A DNA stretch of 5,314 nt. Source: Vulcanimicrobiota bacterium (GTDB lineage: Bacteria > Vulcanimicrobiota > Vulcanimicrobiia > Vulcanimicrobiales > Vulcanimicrobiaceae). Shown here piece after piece: positions 1 to 5,314 of the stretch. The first letter of the stretch is position 1, and each line of letters opens with the position of its first letter. A model generated the notes under the pieces. The model was given only the letters and a program-made list of their open reading frames with translations. It was not told where the DNA came from and searched no databases. The position numbers and the translations under genes were made by a program. Where the stretch lies: contig PMUE01000099.1 in assembly GCA_003167055.1 (NCBI GenBank), positions 3,651 to 8,964 on the forward strand, given 5' to 3'.

Positions 1-975
1 GCGTTCAATCCGCAGCTCAACGGACCCAACGCCTATCAACCGGCGATCAATCACACGCTCGACTTCCAGTGGGAGCACGCGTTCGGGTCCGAAACGACGC
101 TGCGCTTCGGGCCGTACTGGCGCTCGACCGACAACTACCCGGCAGCTTACACGCCGTTTGTCGGCTACATTCCGGGAACGAACGAGTGGTTACCGGCAGC
201 GCCGGTGCTCCAGGACGATCTCGCGATGCGGCAATTCGGCGCGGAACTCGGGATCAGTCACGTGGATCCGAAGCCGACCGGCGCAAGTTGGTGGATCTCG
301 GGATCGTACTGTAACTGCTGGACGCAAAACGCAAATTACCTTACCAACTTTGGGTTCAACGGTTACCAGTCAACGGTAACCGCCCACTCATCGTACGTGA
401 ACTATCCGCTGACCCAGTTCTTCCTCAATCAAGGTATCTACGTTCGTTCAACCAGCACGCCGCTGGTTGCCATGACGCTGACGGCCGATTTGCATACCAA
501 CGGTTGGCATTTGGTTCCGTACGTCTACTGGACGTACGATAACTTCTACAATGCCGGCGGGTGCATGCAGCTCAATGCGGCCGGTACCGGGTACCAAACA
601 CCGAACCAAAATTCAATACCGATTCCCTGTGCTCAACAAACGCTGACGGCCGGCCCAAATGCTGGCGCGCTGGTCAATCCGGTGCTCGCGCCCGAAGGCA
701 TCGGCATGGGATATTGGTACGCCAACCTCACCTTGTTCAAAGACATCAACCGGACGTGGAAGATCGGCATCTCGGACCAGAACATGTTCAATATGCAGCA
801 TGGGCCGGTACCGTCGTGCTTCAACACCGGCACCGGATGCTGGCCGTACGGTCCGCAAGCCGGTTCGTGGGGTGCGCCAAATACGTACAACTACCAGAAC
901 TTCACGAACGGTGCGCCGCGTGTCATTGAGGTCTTTGCACGGGCGTATGTTGGCCCGCAGGCGCCGCCACACTAA
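1..975 (+). CDS. TonB-dependent receptor-type outer-membrane beta-barrel, C-terminal part (5' end outside window)
   Basis: The frame is open from the first base and ends at a TAA at 973-975, giving 324 visible residues. The start lies upstream of the window. The protein shows alternating hydrophobic/polar, aromatic-rich strands separated by Gly/Asn/Pro-rich loops, as in an outer-membrane barrel. The visible N-terminal stretch (about residues 15-45, with INHTLDFQWEHAFG and then LRFGPYWRST) resembles the barrel strands of TonB-dependent receptors, which often read 'WEHQFG...T.L...P.YRST'. The last strand, RVIEVFARAYVG (about residues 307-318), is followed by a short Pro-rich tail, PQAPPH. Such receptors import siderophores, cobalamin, glycans or peptides using TonB energy; the substrate cannot be inferred here. 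The plug domain and TonB box would be upstream and are not seen. Six cysteines (residues 104, 106, 188, 210, 273, 280) are unusual for a barrel. A non-TonB porin is the main alternative. Confidence 0.72.
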   Translation, partial: AFNPQLNGPNAYQPAINHTLDFQWEHAFGSETTLRFGPYWRSTDNYPAAYTPFVGYIPGTNEWLPAAPVLQDDLAMRQFGAELGISHVDPKPTGASWWISGSYCNCWTQNANYLTNFGFNGYQSTVTAHSSYVNYPLTQFFLNQGIYVRSTSTPLVAMTLTADLHTNGWHLVPYVYWTYDNFYNAGGCMQLNAAGTGYQTPNQNSIPIPCAQQTLTAGPNAGALVNPVLAPEGIGMGYWYANLTLFKDINRTWKIGISDQNMFNMQHGPVPSCFNTGTGCWPYGPQAGSWGAPNTYNYQNFTNGAPRVIEVFARAYVGPQAPPH

Positions 976-988
976 GCCACACCAAGAA

Positions 989-996
989 AGAGAGGA
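989..996 (+). promoter_or_regulatory. Ribosome binding site for the small exported protein
   Basis: The purine run AGAGAGGA lies 4 bases before the ATG at 1001, within the 25-base gap after the receptor stop codon. It fixes the start of the small gene in preference to in-frame codons upstream, which lie inside the receptor. No promoter is visible in the gap, which suggests co-transcription with the receptor. Confidence 0.7.
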
Positions 997-1000
997 CGCA

Positions 1001-1438
1001 ATGCGGGTACTGCGTTCGATTGGAAGCTTCGCGTTGCTCACGCTGCTGCTCTGCAGTAGCGTGGCGGCGCAAGGCGGAAGCCCACAACTTCTTGCTCGTT
1101 GGACGATCTACCAAGTCTCGGGCGTCGGCCAAGACACCTGGAGCACGTGGTACGCGCAAGGTCCGTTTCCGGTCCATTTTCGATTTAAATGCTCAAACGG
1201 TACCGTGATCGTCAACGCGCAGAACACCGACAAGCTCACGCAGAACGTCACCATACGCTACTGGGATGTCGAACGCGATCAACGCGCGCTCGAAAACGCG
1301 ATTGGAAGCAAGAAGGCCTTGCAGAACAGGGGCTTTGCGTTGCAACCGCGACAAGCCATCCTGCAACCGATCCTTCGTCCCGACGCGTGTAGCGCGACTT
1401 CGAATTCGTTCGTATTCGGGGCGTATCTGGGCGTTTAG
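1001..1438 (+). CDS. Small exported protein of unknown family (145 aa), downstream of the outer-membrane receptor
   Basis: I do not recognise the family. The ATG at 1001 is preceded by a good Shine-Dalgarno sequence and the gene ends at TAG 1436-1438. Residues 1-23 look like a Sec signal peptide: Arg at 2 and 5, a hydrophobic core at about 7-17, and a VAA motif at 21-23 giving probable cleavage before Gln24. Cys18 is preceded by Leu-Leu-Leu, which is not a lipobox, so it is probably not a lipoprotein. The mature part of about 122 residues is rich in aromatic and beta-prone residues (WTIYQVSG at 34-41, VHFRFKC at 58-64, NVTIRYWDV at 82-90). It has exactly two cysteines, Cys64 and Cys130, which could form a disulfide in the periplasm. 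The gene starts 25 bases after the receptor gene, so an envelope role linked to the receptor is plausible but inferred. Its last 4 bases overlap the end of the convergent amidase gene. Confidence 0.75.
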   Translation: MRVLRSIGSFALLTLLLCSSVAAQGGSPQLLARWTIYQVSGVGQDTWSTWYAQGPFPVHFRFKCSNGTVIVNAQNTDKLTQNVTIRYWDVERDQRALENAIGSKKALQNRGFALQPRQAILQPILRPDACSATSNSFVFGAYLGV

Positions 1439-2034
1439 CGTACGGCGCGCATGCGCGCGCGCAGCTCTTCACCGACGTCGGTCGCATCTTGCTCGACGAG
1501 TGGTTTATCGCTTACGACGAGTCGCGCGATATCCCAGCGCTGATCGGGCTCGGTGCCGAAGTAGCCTTCGCGCACCGCAGCCTCGGCGTGCGACATGATG
1601 TGGTCGGCGTCGATCGGCACGTTATAAAATGCGGCCAAACGGGCACCGACCACGCACAGCCCGTTGACGAGTTCTTCGGTCAGCGGATACGCGCCGAAGT
1701 TGGCAGGTGTCGCGTCCTGCATCGCCATGATCGAGATACCCAGTGCATGGGAATTGCGGCCGCGCGTGTGCTGCGCATAGGGCGCATCGGGATTCTCGTA
1801 AACGTTGCGCATGTTCTCGCGCACGTCGTGGGTGTTGACGACGACGATGCCGTCCGGCGTCGTCGCAATGCAGACGTGATAGGCCGGAAAGACCGACGCG
1901 TAGTCGTGCGCCGACCAATGCGTGTAGATATGATCGATCCGTCCCGCAACGTCGGGACGCCATTGCGTCAGCGGCCAATGGGGAAAATCCTCGATCCGAT
2001 ACGCGACTAGATCTGCCACTGCCACGCGTTCCAT
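1435..2034 (-). CDS. Amidase_2 / AmpD-like N-acetylmuramoyl-L-alanine amidase (peptidoglycan recognition fold)
   Basis: The product is 199 aa if it starts at the ATG at 2034-2032, with stop TAA at 1437-1435. The family (T7 lysozyme, AmpD, PGRP) uses zinc to cut the amide between N-acetylmuramic acid and L-Ala. Visible motifs are IYTHWSAHD (residues 36-44, first zinc His at 39), FPAYHVCI (49-56), the core GISIMAM (99-105), IMSHAEAAVREGY (146-158, second zinc His at 149) and QRWDIARL (165-172). In the last motif Asp168 matches the third ligand, like AmpD Asp164 or T7 Cys130. Arg166 sits where AmpD and T7 lysozyme carry a catalytic Lys. No signal peptide or membrane segment is seen, which suggests a cytoplasmic, AmpD-like or recycling location. 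The start overlaps the solute-binding-protein gene by 28 bases, implying translational coupling. GTG codons at 2025 and 2019 are alternative starts, and none has a strong ribosome binding site. Confidence 0.85.
   Translation of the reverse strand: MERVAVADLVAYRIEDFPHWPLTQWRPDVAGRIDHIYTHWSAHDYASVFPAYHVCIATTPDGIVVVNTHDVRENMRNVYENPDAPYAQHTRGRNSHALGISIMAMQDATPANFGAYPLTEELVNGLCVVGARLAAFYNVPIDADHIMSHAEAAVREGYFGTEPDQRWDIARLVVSDKPLVEQDATDVGEELRARMRAVR
1445..1458. repeat. 14-bp perfect GC palindrome at the 3' end of the amidase gene
   Basis: GCGCGCATGCGCGC is a perfect palindrome and part of a 19-base alternating purine/pyrimidine run (1445-1463). It encodes the Arg/Ala-rich end of the amidase (RARMRA), so codon choice may explain it. 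No T-run follows on either strand, so it is not a standard intrinsic terminator. Confidence 0.6.
1940..1959. repeat. 7-bp inverted repeat with 6-base loop in the 5' part of the amidase gene
   Basis: CGTCCCG (1940-1946) and CGGGACG (1953-1959) are perfect inverse complements around a 6-base loop. In the mRNA this would form a GC-rich hairpin over codons of about 26-32 of the amidase. It lies in coding sequence (RPDVAGRI), so function is uncertain; it has no T-run. Confidence 0.5.
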
Positions 2035-3620
2035 TCGTCGGCGATGAACGCCGCCGGCTTGAAGTTTTTCAGGTCGCTGTTGTAGCCGAAATAACTCTGG
2101 TGCCAGAAAGCGAAGACGGCGGGGTTCAGCGCACGGATGCGCGCGGCTTCCTTTTGATACAGCGCTCTGCGCTGCGCCTGGTCGAAGGTGCTCGCAGCGG
2201 CTTCGGTCGTCGCGTCGACGATCGGGTCGCTCAGCCAACTGGTGTTGGCGCCGTGCGGCGGAATGAAGCGCGAATTCCACGAGCCCGAGTCGTCGGGATC
2301 GGCCCCGTTGATCGCCTGCGACCATTCGAGATCGTATCTGCCGGTGTAGATCGGGCCGTTTTGTGCAAAGAGTAGGTTGGCCGGGTAATTCTTCACGTCG
2401 ATTCCGATGCCGAGTTGCTGCAGCATCGATTGGATCACCAACTCGGCGCGTTGATTGACGTCGTTATCGGTCGTTGCTGAAACGGTCAGCCGCATCGCGA
2501 GCGCACCTTTGTGCAGCAGACCGTCGCTCCCCATGCGCCAGCCGGCTTGCGCAAGCAGCCGGCGCGCGTCGGCCGGATCGTAGCGATAAGGCGGCAAATT
2601 CGGCGCAGCCCATGATTGGGGAAAGATGTCCGAGACCGCGAGCTGCCCGTGGCCGTGGTAGACGGTTGCGACGATGCGCGACCAATCGATGCCCTAGGTA
2701 ATCGCCGTGCGAACGCGCGCGTCGGCCAGTTGCGGCTGGCGCATGTTCATTTCAAGGTGTTGCCACCAGGCCACCAGCCGATTCGTCACGCGGATGCCGG
2801 AGATCGTGTTGAGCTGATCGATCGAATCCTCACCGACCGACGAGTAGAGATCGATCTCGTGCGCCCGCAGCGCATTGAGCAGCGTCGTCGGATTGGGCAC
2901 GATCTTCCAGACGATCTCGTTGAGTTTGGGCGGCCCGCGAAAGTAGAGCGGGTTCGCGACGAAGGTGAGCGAGTCGCCGCGAACCCAGCGCTTTAAGATG
3001 AAGGGGCCGCTCGAGATCGGCATGCTGTTAAATGCGGCGCGGTTGAGATCGGGAAGCTTGGCGAGCAGATGCGCCGGCAACGGCGGGTACGCGTCGCCGC
3101 CCATGCTCAGGATCTCGAGCACCTCGACGGTCGGCTTCTTGAGATGGATGACGATCGTGTACGGATCGGGCGCTTGCGCCGAGGCAATCTCGGCCCAGCC
3201 GTAGTTGGTTTTCGTGTTGTTGGCCGGATTCAAGACGGCGTGATACGTGAAAAGCCAATCTGCCGCCGTCAGCGGCGCGCCGTCCGACCATTTCACGCCG
3301 TGTCGCAGATGGACGACGACGGTCTTTCCGTCGCGACTAATACCGCCGTTTTGCAGCGTCGGAACCTCGGTGGCCAAATCTGGGAAGAGATCGCCGTCGG
3401 CGTCGGTCCGCAAAATGAACGAGAAGAGCAAACAATCGATCTCACCGGTTGCGAGCGTGTGCCCGAACATCAGGTTGAGATTGTCGGGCTCTTCCGGGTC
3501 GCCGATCCGCAGCACGTCCGGAACCGTCCACGGATTCGTGGCCCCGCTCGTTGGTGTGCCGGTTTTCGTGCACGCAGAGAGGGCGATAAGCAGCAGTGCA
3601 ACAGCACGTCGCAAAAACAT
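2007..3620 (-). pseudogene. Peptide-type ABC transporter solute-binding lipoprotein (SBP_bac_5, DppA/OppA-like), interrupted by in-frame TAG
   Basis: The reading frame has 537 codons before its stop (TAG 2009-2007), the usual length for this family. It would bind peptides or related solutes in the periplasm and pass them to an ABC permease, which is not in the window. The ATG at 3620-3618 is chosen because it begins a lipoprotein signal peptide: RR at 4-5, a hydrophobic core, and lipobox LSAC with Cys17. The open frame runs further upstream to 3761 but only into the divergent gene. Typical motifs are VVVHLRHGVKWSDGAPLTA (about 101-119), SGPFILKRWVRGDSL (204-218), ADARVRTAIT (299-308), YDPADARRLLAQAGW (347-361) and a C-terminal NAWQWQI. 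Codon 309 (2696-2694) is TAG, followed by GIDWSRIVATVYHG. Family members usually read 'YAID' here, so the TAG replaces a Tyr codon by one base. No frameshift or other stop follows. The truncated 308-residue product would lack much of the second lobe. The downstream amidase overlaps the 3' end. Confidence 0.85.
2694..2696 (-). other. In-frame amber codon within the solute-binding-protein gene
   Basis: On the minus strand the local reading is ACG GCG ATT ACC TAG GGC ATC GAT TGG. The frame on both sides encodes family-typical sequence, so this is a premature stop and not a gene boundary. TAG also ends this gene (2007-2009), the small exported gene (1436-1438) and the serine hydrolase gene (4686-4688), so a genome-wide reassignment of TAG is unlikely. 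The base after the stop is G, not the C favoured in known leaky contexts. Confidence 0.85.
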
Positions 3621-3680
3621 CGGGGAATTCTTCGACGGCCTTAGTGGTTTCACCGCGCCCACAGCGAATGGGTTAGGCCG
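3621..3680. promoter_or_regulatory. 60-base divergent intergenic region between the solute-binding-protein and SIS genes
   Basis: The two start codons (ATG at 3620 on minus, ATG at 3681 on plus) face away from each other, so promoters for both genes should lie here or just inside the neighbouring coding ends. I see no clear -35/-10 pair. A six-base inverted repeat, CGGCCT (3636-3641) and AGGCCG (3675-3680), spans most of the gap and might be an operator, but could be chance. On the minus strand a weak GAAGAA about 8 bases before the ATG could be the ribosome binding site for the lipoprotein. The SIS gene has only a weak AGG just before its ATG. Confidence 0.4.
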
Positions 3681-4679
3681 ATGTTGGGAGAGCATTTCGA
3701 GCGAGAGATTCGCGAACAGCCCGATGTGTGGGAAGCCATTGCCGCGTCGGACAAGGCGCAAGCACTAGCCAACGCGATCGACGGCCGGGATATCGTGCTG
3801 CTCGGAAGCGGCAGCTCGCTCTTCATGGCGCAACTGGGCGCATTGGCGCTGCGCCGGCGCGCGATTCGTGCGCATGCGCTCGCGGCCACCGAAGCACCGC
3901 TCGACCATGCAGCGTACGCCGGCTCGGCCACCATCGCGGTCTCCCAGAGCGGACAATCTGAGGATCTGCTCCACGCATTGGACGTGCTCAACCCTAAACT
4001 GCTGATCGCGCTGACGAACACGCCGCAGTCGCCGCTCGCCCAACGCGCCAATCTTTCCATCGACGTCGGCGCGGGGCGTGAGATCGCGGTGCCGGCAAGC
4101 AAAAGCGTAACGGCCACCGCGGCCATCTTGCTGTGGGCCGCCGGCATCGTCGGTCAGCCGCACCAACGCAGCGCGCAAACGCTCGTTGAAACCGCCGAAG
4201 ACGTGCGCTCGTGGCTCAACAGCCCCGGCGTTGACGAGGTGCGTTCCGCCGCCGCCCGTATCGCAAGCCGCCGCAGCGTGCTGATCTTCGGCACGGGCTA
4301 CGGCTTGCCGGTTGCGCACGAATTCGCGTTGAAACTCAAGGAAGCAAGTTACATCCACGCCGAGGGATTTTCGGCGGGTGAATTTCGCCACGGCAGCGGC
4401 GCGATGCTCGATGCGTCGTGCGCCTCGATCGCGATTGTCGACGACGTTTCGCGGCAGGTCGTCAATCGCCCGATGCTGGAAGCGGCCGCCGCCGACAGTC
4501 TGCGCTACGCTATCGGCGGACGTTTGGGCGAGGTTCCGCTTCTCGGTCCCGTTGTCGGTATCGCGTTCAACACGCTCGCCTGGCTCGTGGCGGCGCAGAT
4601 GATTGCGCTCTACACGGGGCGCGCGCGGCACGTCGAGAGCGATGCGCCGCGCGGTCAAGCCAAAGTGCTGGATTCCTAA
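3681..4679 (+). CDS. Stand-alone double-SIS amino-sugar-phosphate enzyme (GlmS isomerase-like; probable NagB-II-type glucosamine-6-phosphate deaminase)
   Basis: The product is 332 aa, stop TAA 4677-4679. It matches the C-terminal half of GlmS (two SIS domains) but has no N-terminal glutaminase domain, so it probably does not make glucosamine-6-P from glutamine. NagB-II deaminases and related isomerases have this architecture. SIS 1 (about 25-150) has GSGSS (42-46), SQSGQSED (88-95), the TNTPQSPLA loop (112-120) and a phosphate-binding-type PASKS (138-142). SIS 2 (about 185-310) has GTGYG (204-208), then HEFALKLKEASYIHAE (213-228) and GEFRHGSG (233-240). Glu214, Lys218, Glu221 and His237 align with GlmS Glu481, Lys485, Glu488 and His504. 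The tail DAPRGQAK keeps Lys328, equivalent to the GlmS Schiff-base Lys603. The usual HGP after the catalytic His reads HGS. It is soluble, with no signal peptide. The gene diverges from the lipoprotein gene and converges with the serine hydrolase, 6 bases from its stop. An AgaS-type or fructosamine-6-P enzyme is the main alternative. Confidence 0.85.
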   Translation: MLGEHFEREIREQPDVWEAIAASDKAQALANAIDGRDIVLLGSGSSLFMAQLGALALRRRAIRAHALAATEAPLDHAAYAGSATIAVSQSGQSEDLLHALDVLNPKLLIALTNTPQSPLAQRANLSIDVGAGREIAVPASKSVTATAAILLWAAGIVGQPHQRSAQTLVETAEDVRSWLNSPGVDEVRSAAARIASRRSVLIFGTGYGLPVAHEFALKLKEASYIHAEGFSAGEFRHGSGAMLDASCASIAIVDDVSRQVVNRPMLEAAAADSLRYAIGGRLGEVPLLGPVVGIAFNTLAWLVAAQMIALYTGRARHVESDAPRGQAKVLDS

Positions 4680-4685
4680 CGCGCG

Positions 4686-5314
4686 CTAGTTCCACGCATC
4701 GACAATCGCCTTGGAGAGCTTGGCGATGAGCAAGCGGCCGCTATTGTCGGGCGTCCAACTCTGATCCTTATTGTCGTAGGTATAGGCCGAGATCACGATC
4801 GGGCCGTTCTTGGCGTACACGATGCCGACGTCACTCCGCGATGCGTCGACAGCGCCGCCCTTGCTTGCGACGGTGAGGTCGCCGAGATAGCGCGGAATTC
4901 CCTCGCGATCGCTTTGGTTTTTCAGCATATCGACGGCCACGTCGCACAGCGCGCGATCGCTTTGCGAAGGCTGCGTCGTCACGCCTGGCGCGTTGAGGTC
5001 GCACGTAGCGAAGCGCCGCATGATCGCGGCCATCTCGCGCGCCGTAGTCTTGCCCAGCCCGAATGTGGGTTGATCTGCGGGAACCGGCGGAACCGGGTCC
5101 ATGAACACCTTCTTGTAGAGCCACGTGTTCTGCAAGCCCATCCAGCGAATACGCTCGTCAATATTTTCTAGACCCAAATCATCGATGGCGAGATTGGTGG
5201 CCGTATTGTCGCTGACGACAATCATCATCGTCAGCACGTCTTTGAGCGTCAACGTCATCGGCGTATCGAAGAGCGTCAAGACTCCCGAGCCTTCAACCTG
5301 GTTTGCCTTGGTCT
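4686..5314 (-). CDS. Class A beta-lactamase-fold serine hydrolase, C-terminal part (5' end outside window)
   Basis: The frame is open at the window edge and ends at TAG 4688-4686, giving 208 visible residues. GSGVLTLFDTPMTLTLKDVL followed by MIVVSDNTATNLAID is characteristic of the class A/PenP-like family. SDN is at visible residues 34-36 (5213-5205). The catalytic SxxK lies upstream of the window and cannot be checked. The third motif, normally KTG or KSG, reads KGG (151-153, positions 4862-4854) in TVASKGGAVDASRSDVGIV. The omega-loop region before KTTAREM (about 62-92) contains no Glu, so the deacylating Glu166 of true class A beta-lactamases appears missing. That favours a penicillin-binding or DD-peptidase-like or other serine hydrolase over an efficient beta-lactamase. 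Two cysteines (104 and 123) might pair if it is exported, as the family is. It converges on the SIS gene with a 6-base gap. Confidence 0.82.
   Translation of the reverse strand, partial: TKANQVEGSGVLTLFDTPMTLTLKDVLTMMIVVSDNTATNLAIDDLGLENIDERIRWMGLQNTWLYKKVFMDPVPPVPADQPTFGLGKTTAREMAAIMRRFATCDLNAPGVTTQPSQSDRALCDVAVDMLKNQSDREGIPRYLGDLTVASKGGAVDASRSDVGIVYAKNGPIVISAYTYDNKDQSWTPDNSGRLLIAKLSKAIVDAWN

Noticed and set aside
1489..2010. 173-codon plus-strand frame over the amidase
   Set aside because: It is antisense to a gene with recognisable zinc-ligand motifs, and its own translation is Arg/Val/Asp-rich without known features.
2035..2325. Upstream extension of the amidase frame to 2325
   Set aside because: These 97 codons lie inside the solute-binding-protein gene, are Arg-rich and do not resemble an amidase or a signal peptide. 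The amidase-like sequence begins near 2034.
2541..2563. Inverted repeat with the 12-bp palindrome GCTTGCGCAAGC flanked by GCCGGC arms
   Set aside because: It falls on the codons for the common SBP motif RLLAQAGW, lies mid-gene and has no T-run, so codon constraint explains it.
2694..3620. Two separate genes, an N-terminal SBP and an independent downstream gene at 2007-2597
   Set aside because: The frame is unbroken across the TAG and codons 310-341 also read as SBP sequence, so this is one gene with a premature stop and not two genes.
3069..3644. 191-codon plus-strand frame over the solute-binding-protein gene
   Set aside because: It is antisense to clear SBP_bac_5 sequence, Arg-rich, and has no motif or ribosome binding site support.
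3621..3761. Upstream extension of the solute-binding-protein frame to 3761
   Set aside because: It would add 47 residues before an obvious lipoprotein signal peptide and overlap the start of the divergent SIS gene. The ATG at 3620 fits the lipobox geometry.
3765..4658. Long minus-strand open frame of 297 codons antisense to the SIS gene
   Set aside because: It has a low-complexity Arg/Ala/Gly/Asp composition with no family motif, whereas the opposite strand encodes a clear SIS enzyme. It is a shadow frame in GC-rich DNA.
4705..4727. ATCGCC/GGCGAT hairpin just after the SIS stop codon, considered as a terminator
   Set aside because: The stem is only 6 bp with an 11-base loop, no T-run follows, and it lies within the 3' codons of the serine hydrolase.

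Overview
The base composition is GC-rich, and the encoded proteins point to a diderm (outer-membrane-bearing) bacterium: there is the end of a TonB-dependent-receptor-type beta-barrel, a lipoprotein solute-binding protein and a penicillin-recognising serine hydrolase. The style of the proteins resembles uncultivated soil lineages such as Candidatus Eremiobacterota (WPS-2). That placement is an impression from the protein sequences, not a demonstrated assignment.

The layout, left to right, is dense, with no gap over 100 bases. (1) Positions 1-975, plus strand: the C-terminal 324 residues of an outer-membrane beta-barrel, most likely a TonB-dependent receptor, cut by the window edge. (2) Positions 1001-1438, plus strand: a small exported protein of unknown family, 25 bases downstream with its own good ribosome binding site and probably in the same operon. 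(3) Positions 3620-1435, minus strand: a two-gene unit. First comes a peptide-type (SBP_bac_5) ABC-transporter solute-binding lipoprotein with an in-frame TAG at codon 309. An Amidase_2/AmpD-like N-acetylmuramoyl-L-alanine amidase follows, overlapping its 3' end. (4) Positions 3681-4679, plus strand and divergent from (3) across 60 bases: a stand-alone double-SIS amino-sugar-phosphate enzyme, GlmS-like without the glutaminase domain and so probably a NagB-II-type deaminase. (5) Positions 5314-4686, minus strand: the C-terminal 208 residues of a class-A-beta-lactamase-fold serine hydrolase with SDN and a KGG in place of KTG.

Taken together, blocks (3) to (5) have a cell-wall flavour: peptide capture, muramoyl-peptide amide cleavage, amino-sugar phosphate metabolism and a penicillin-recognising enzyme. 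This could reflect murein turnover or recycling, but no permease, MurQ, AmpG or regulator is in view, so the link is inference. The clearest anomaly is the amber codon in the solute-binding protein. It falls where the family usually has a Tyr, and the same frame continues for 228 more family-typical codons. A single-base nonsense mutation or a consensus error is the simplest reading; readthrough is possible but unproven. I see no CRISPR array, tRNA, rRNA, insertion sequence or convincing phage module.
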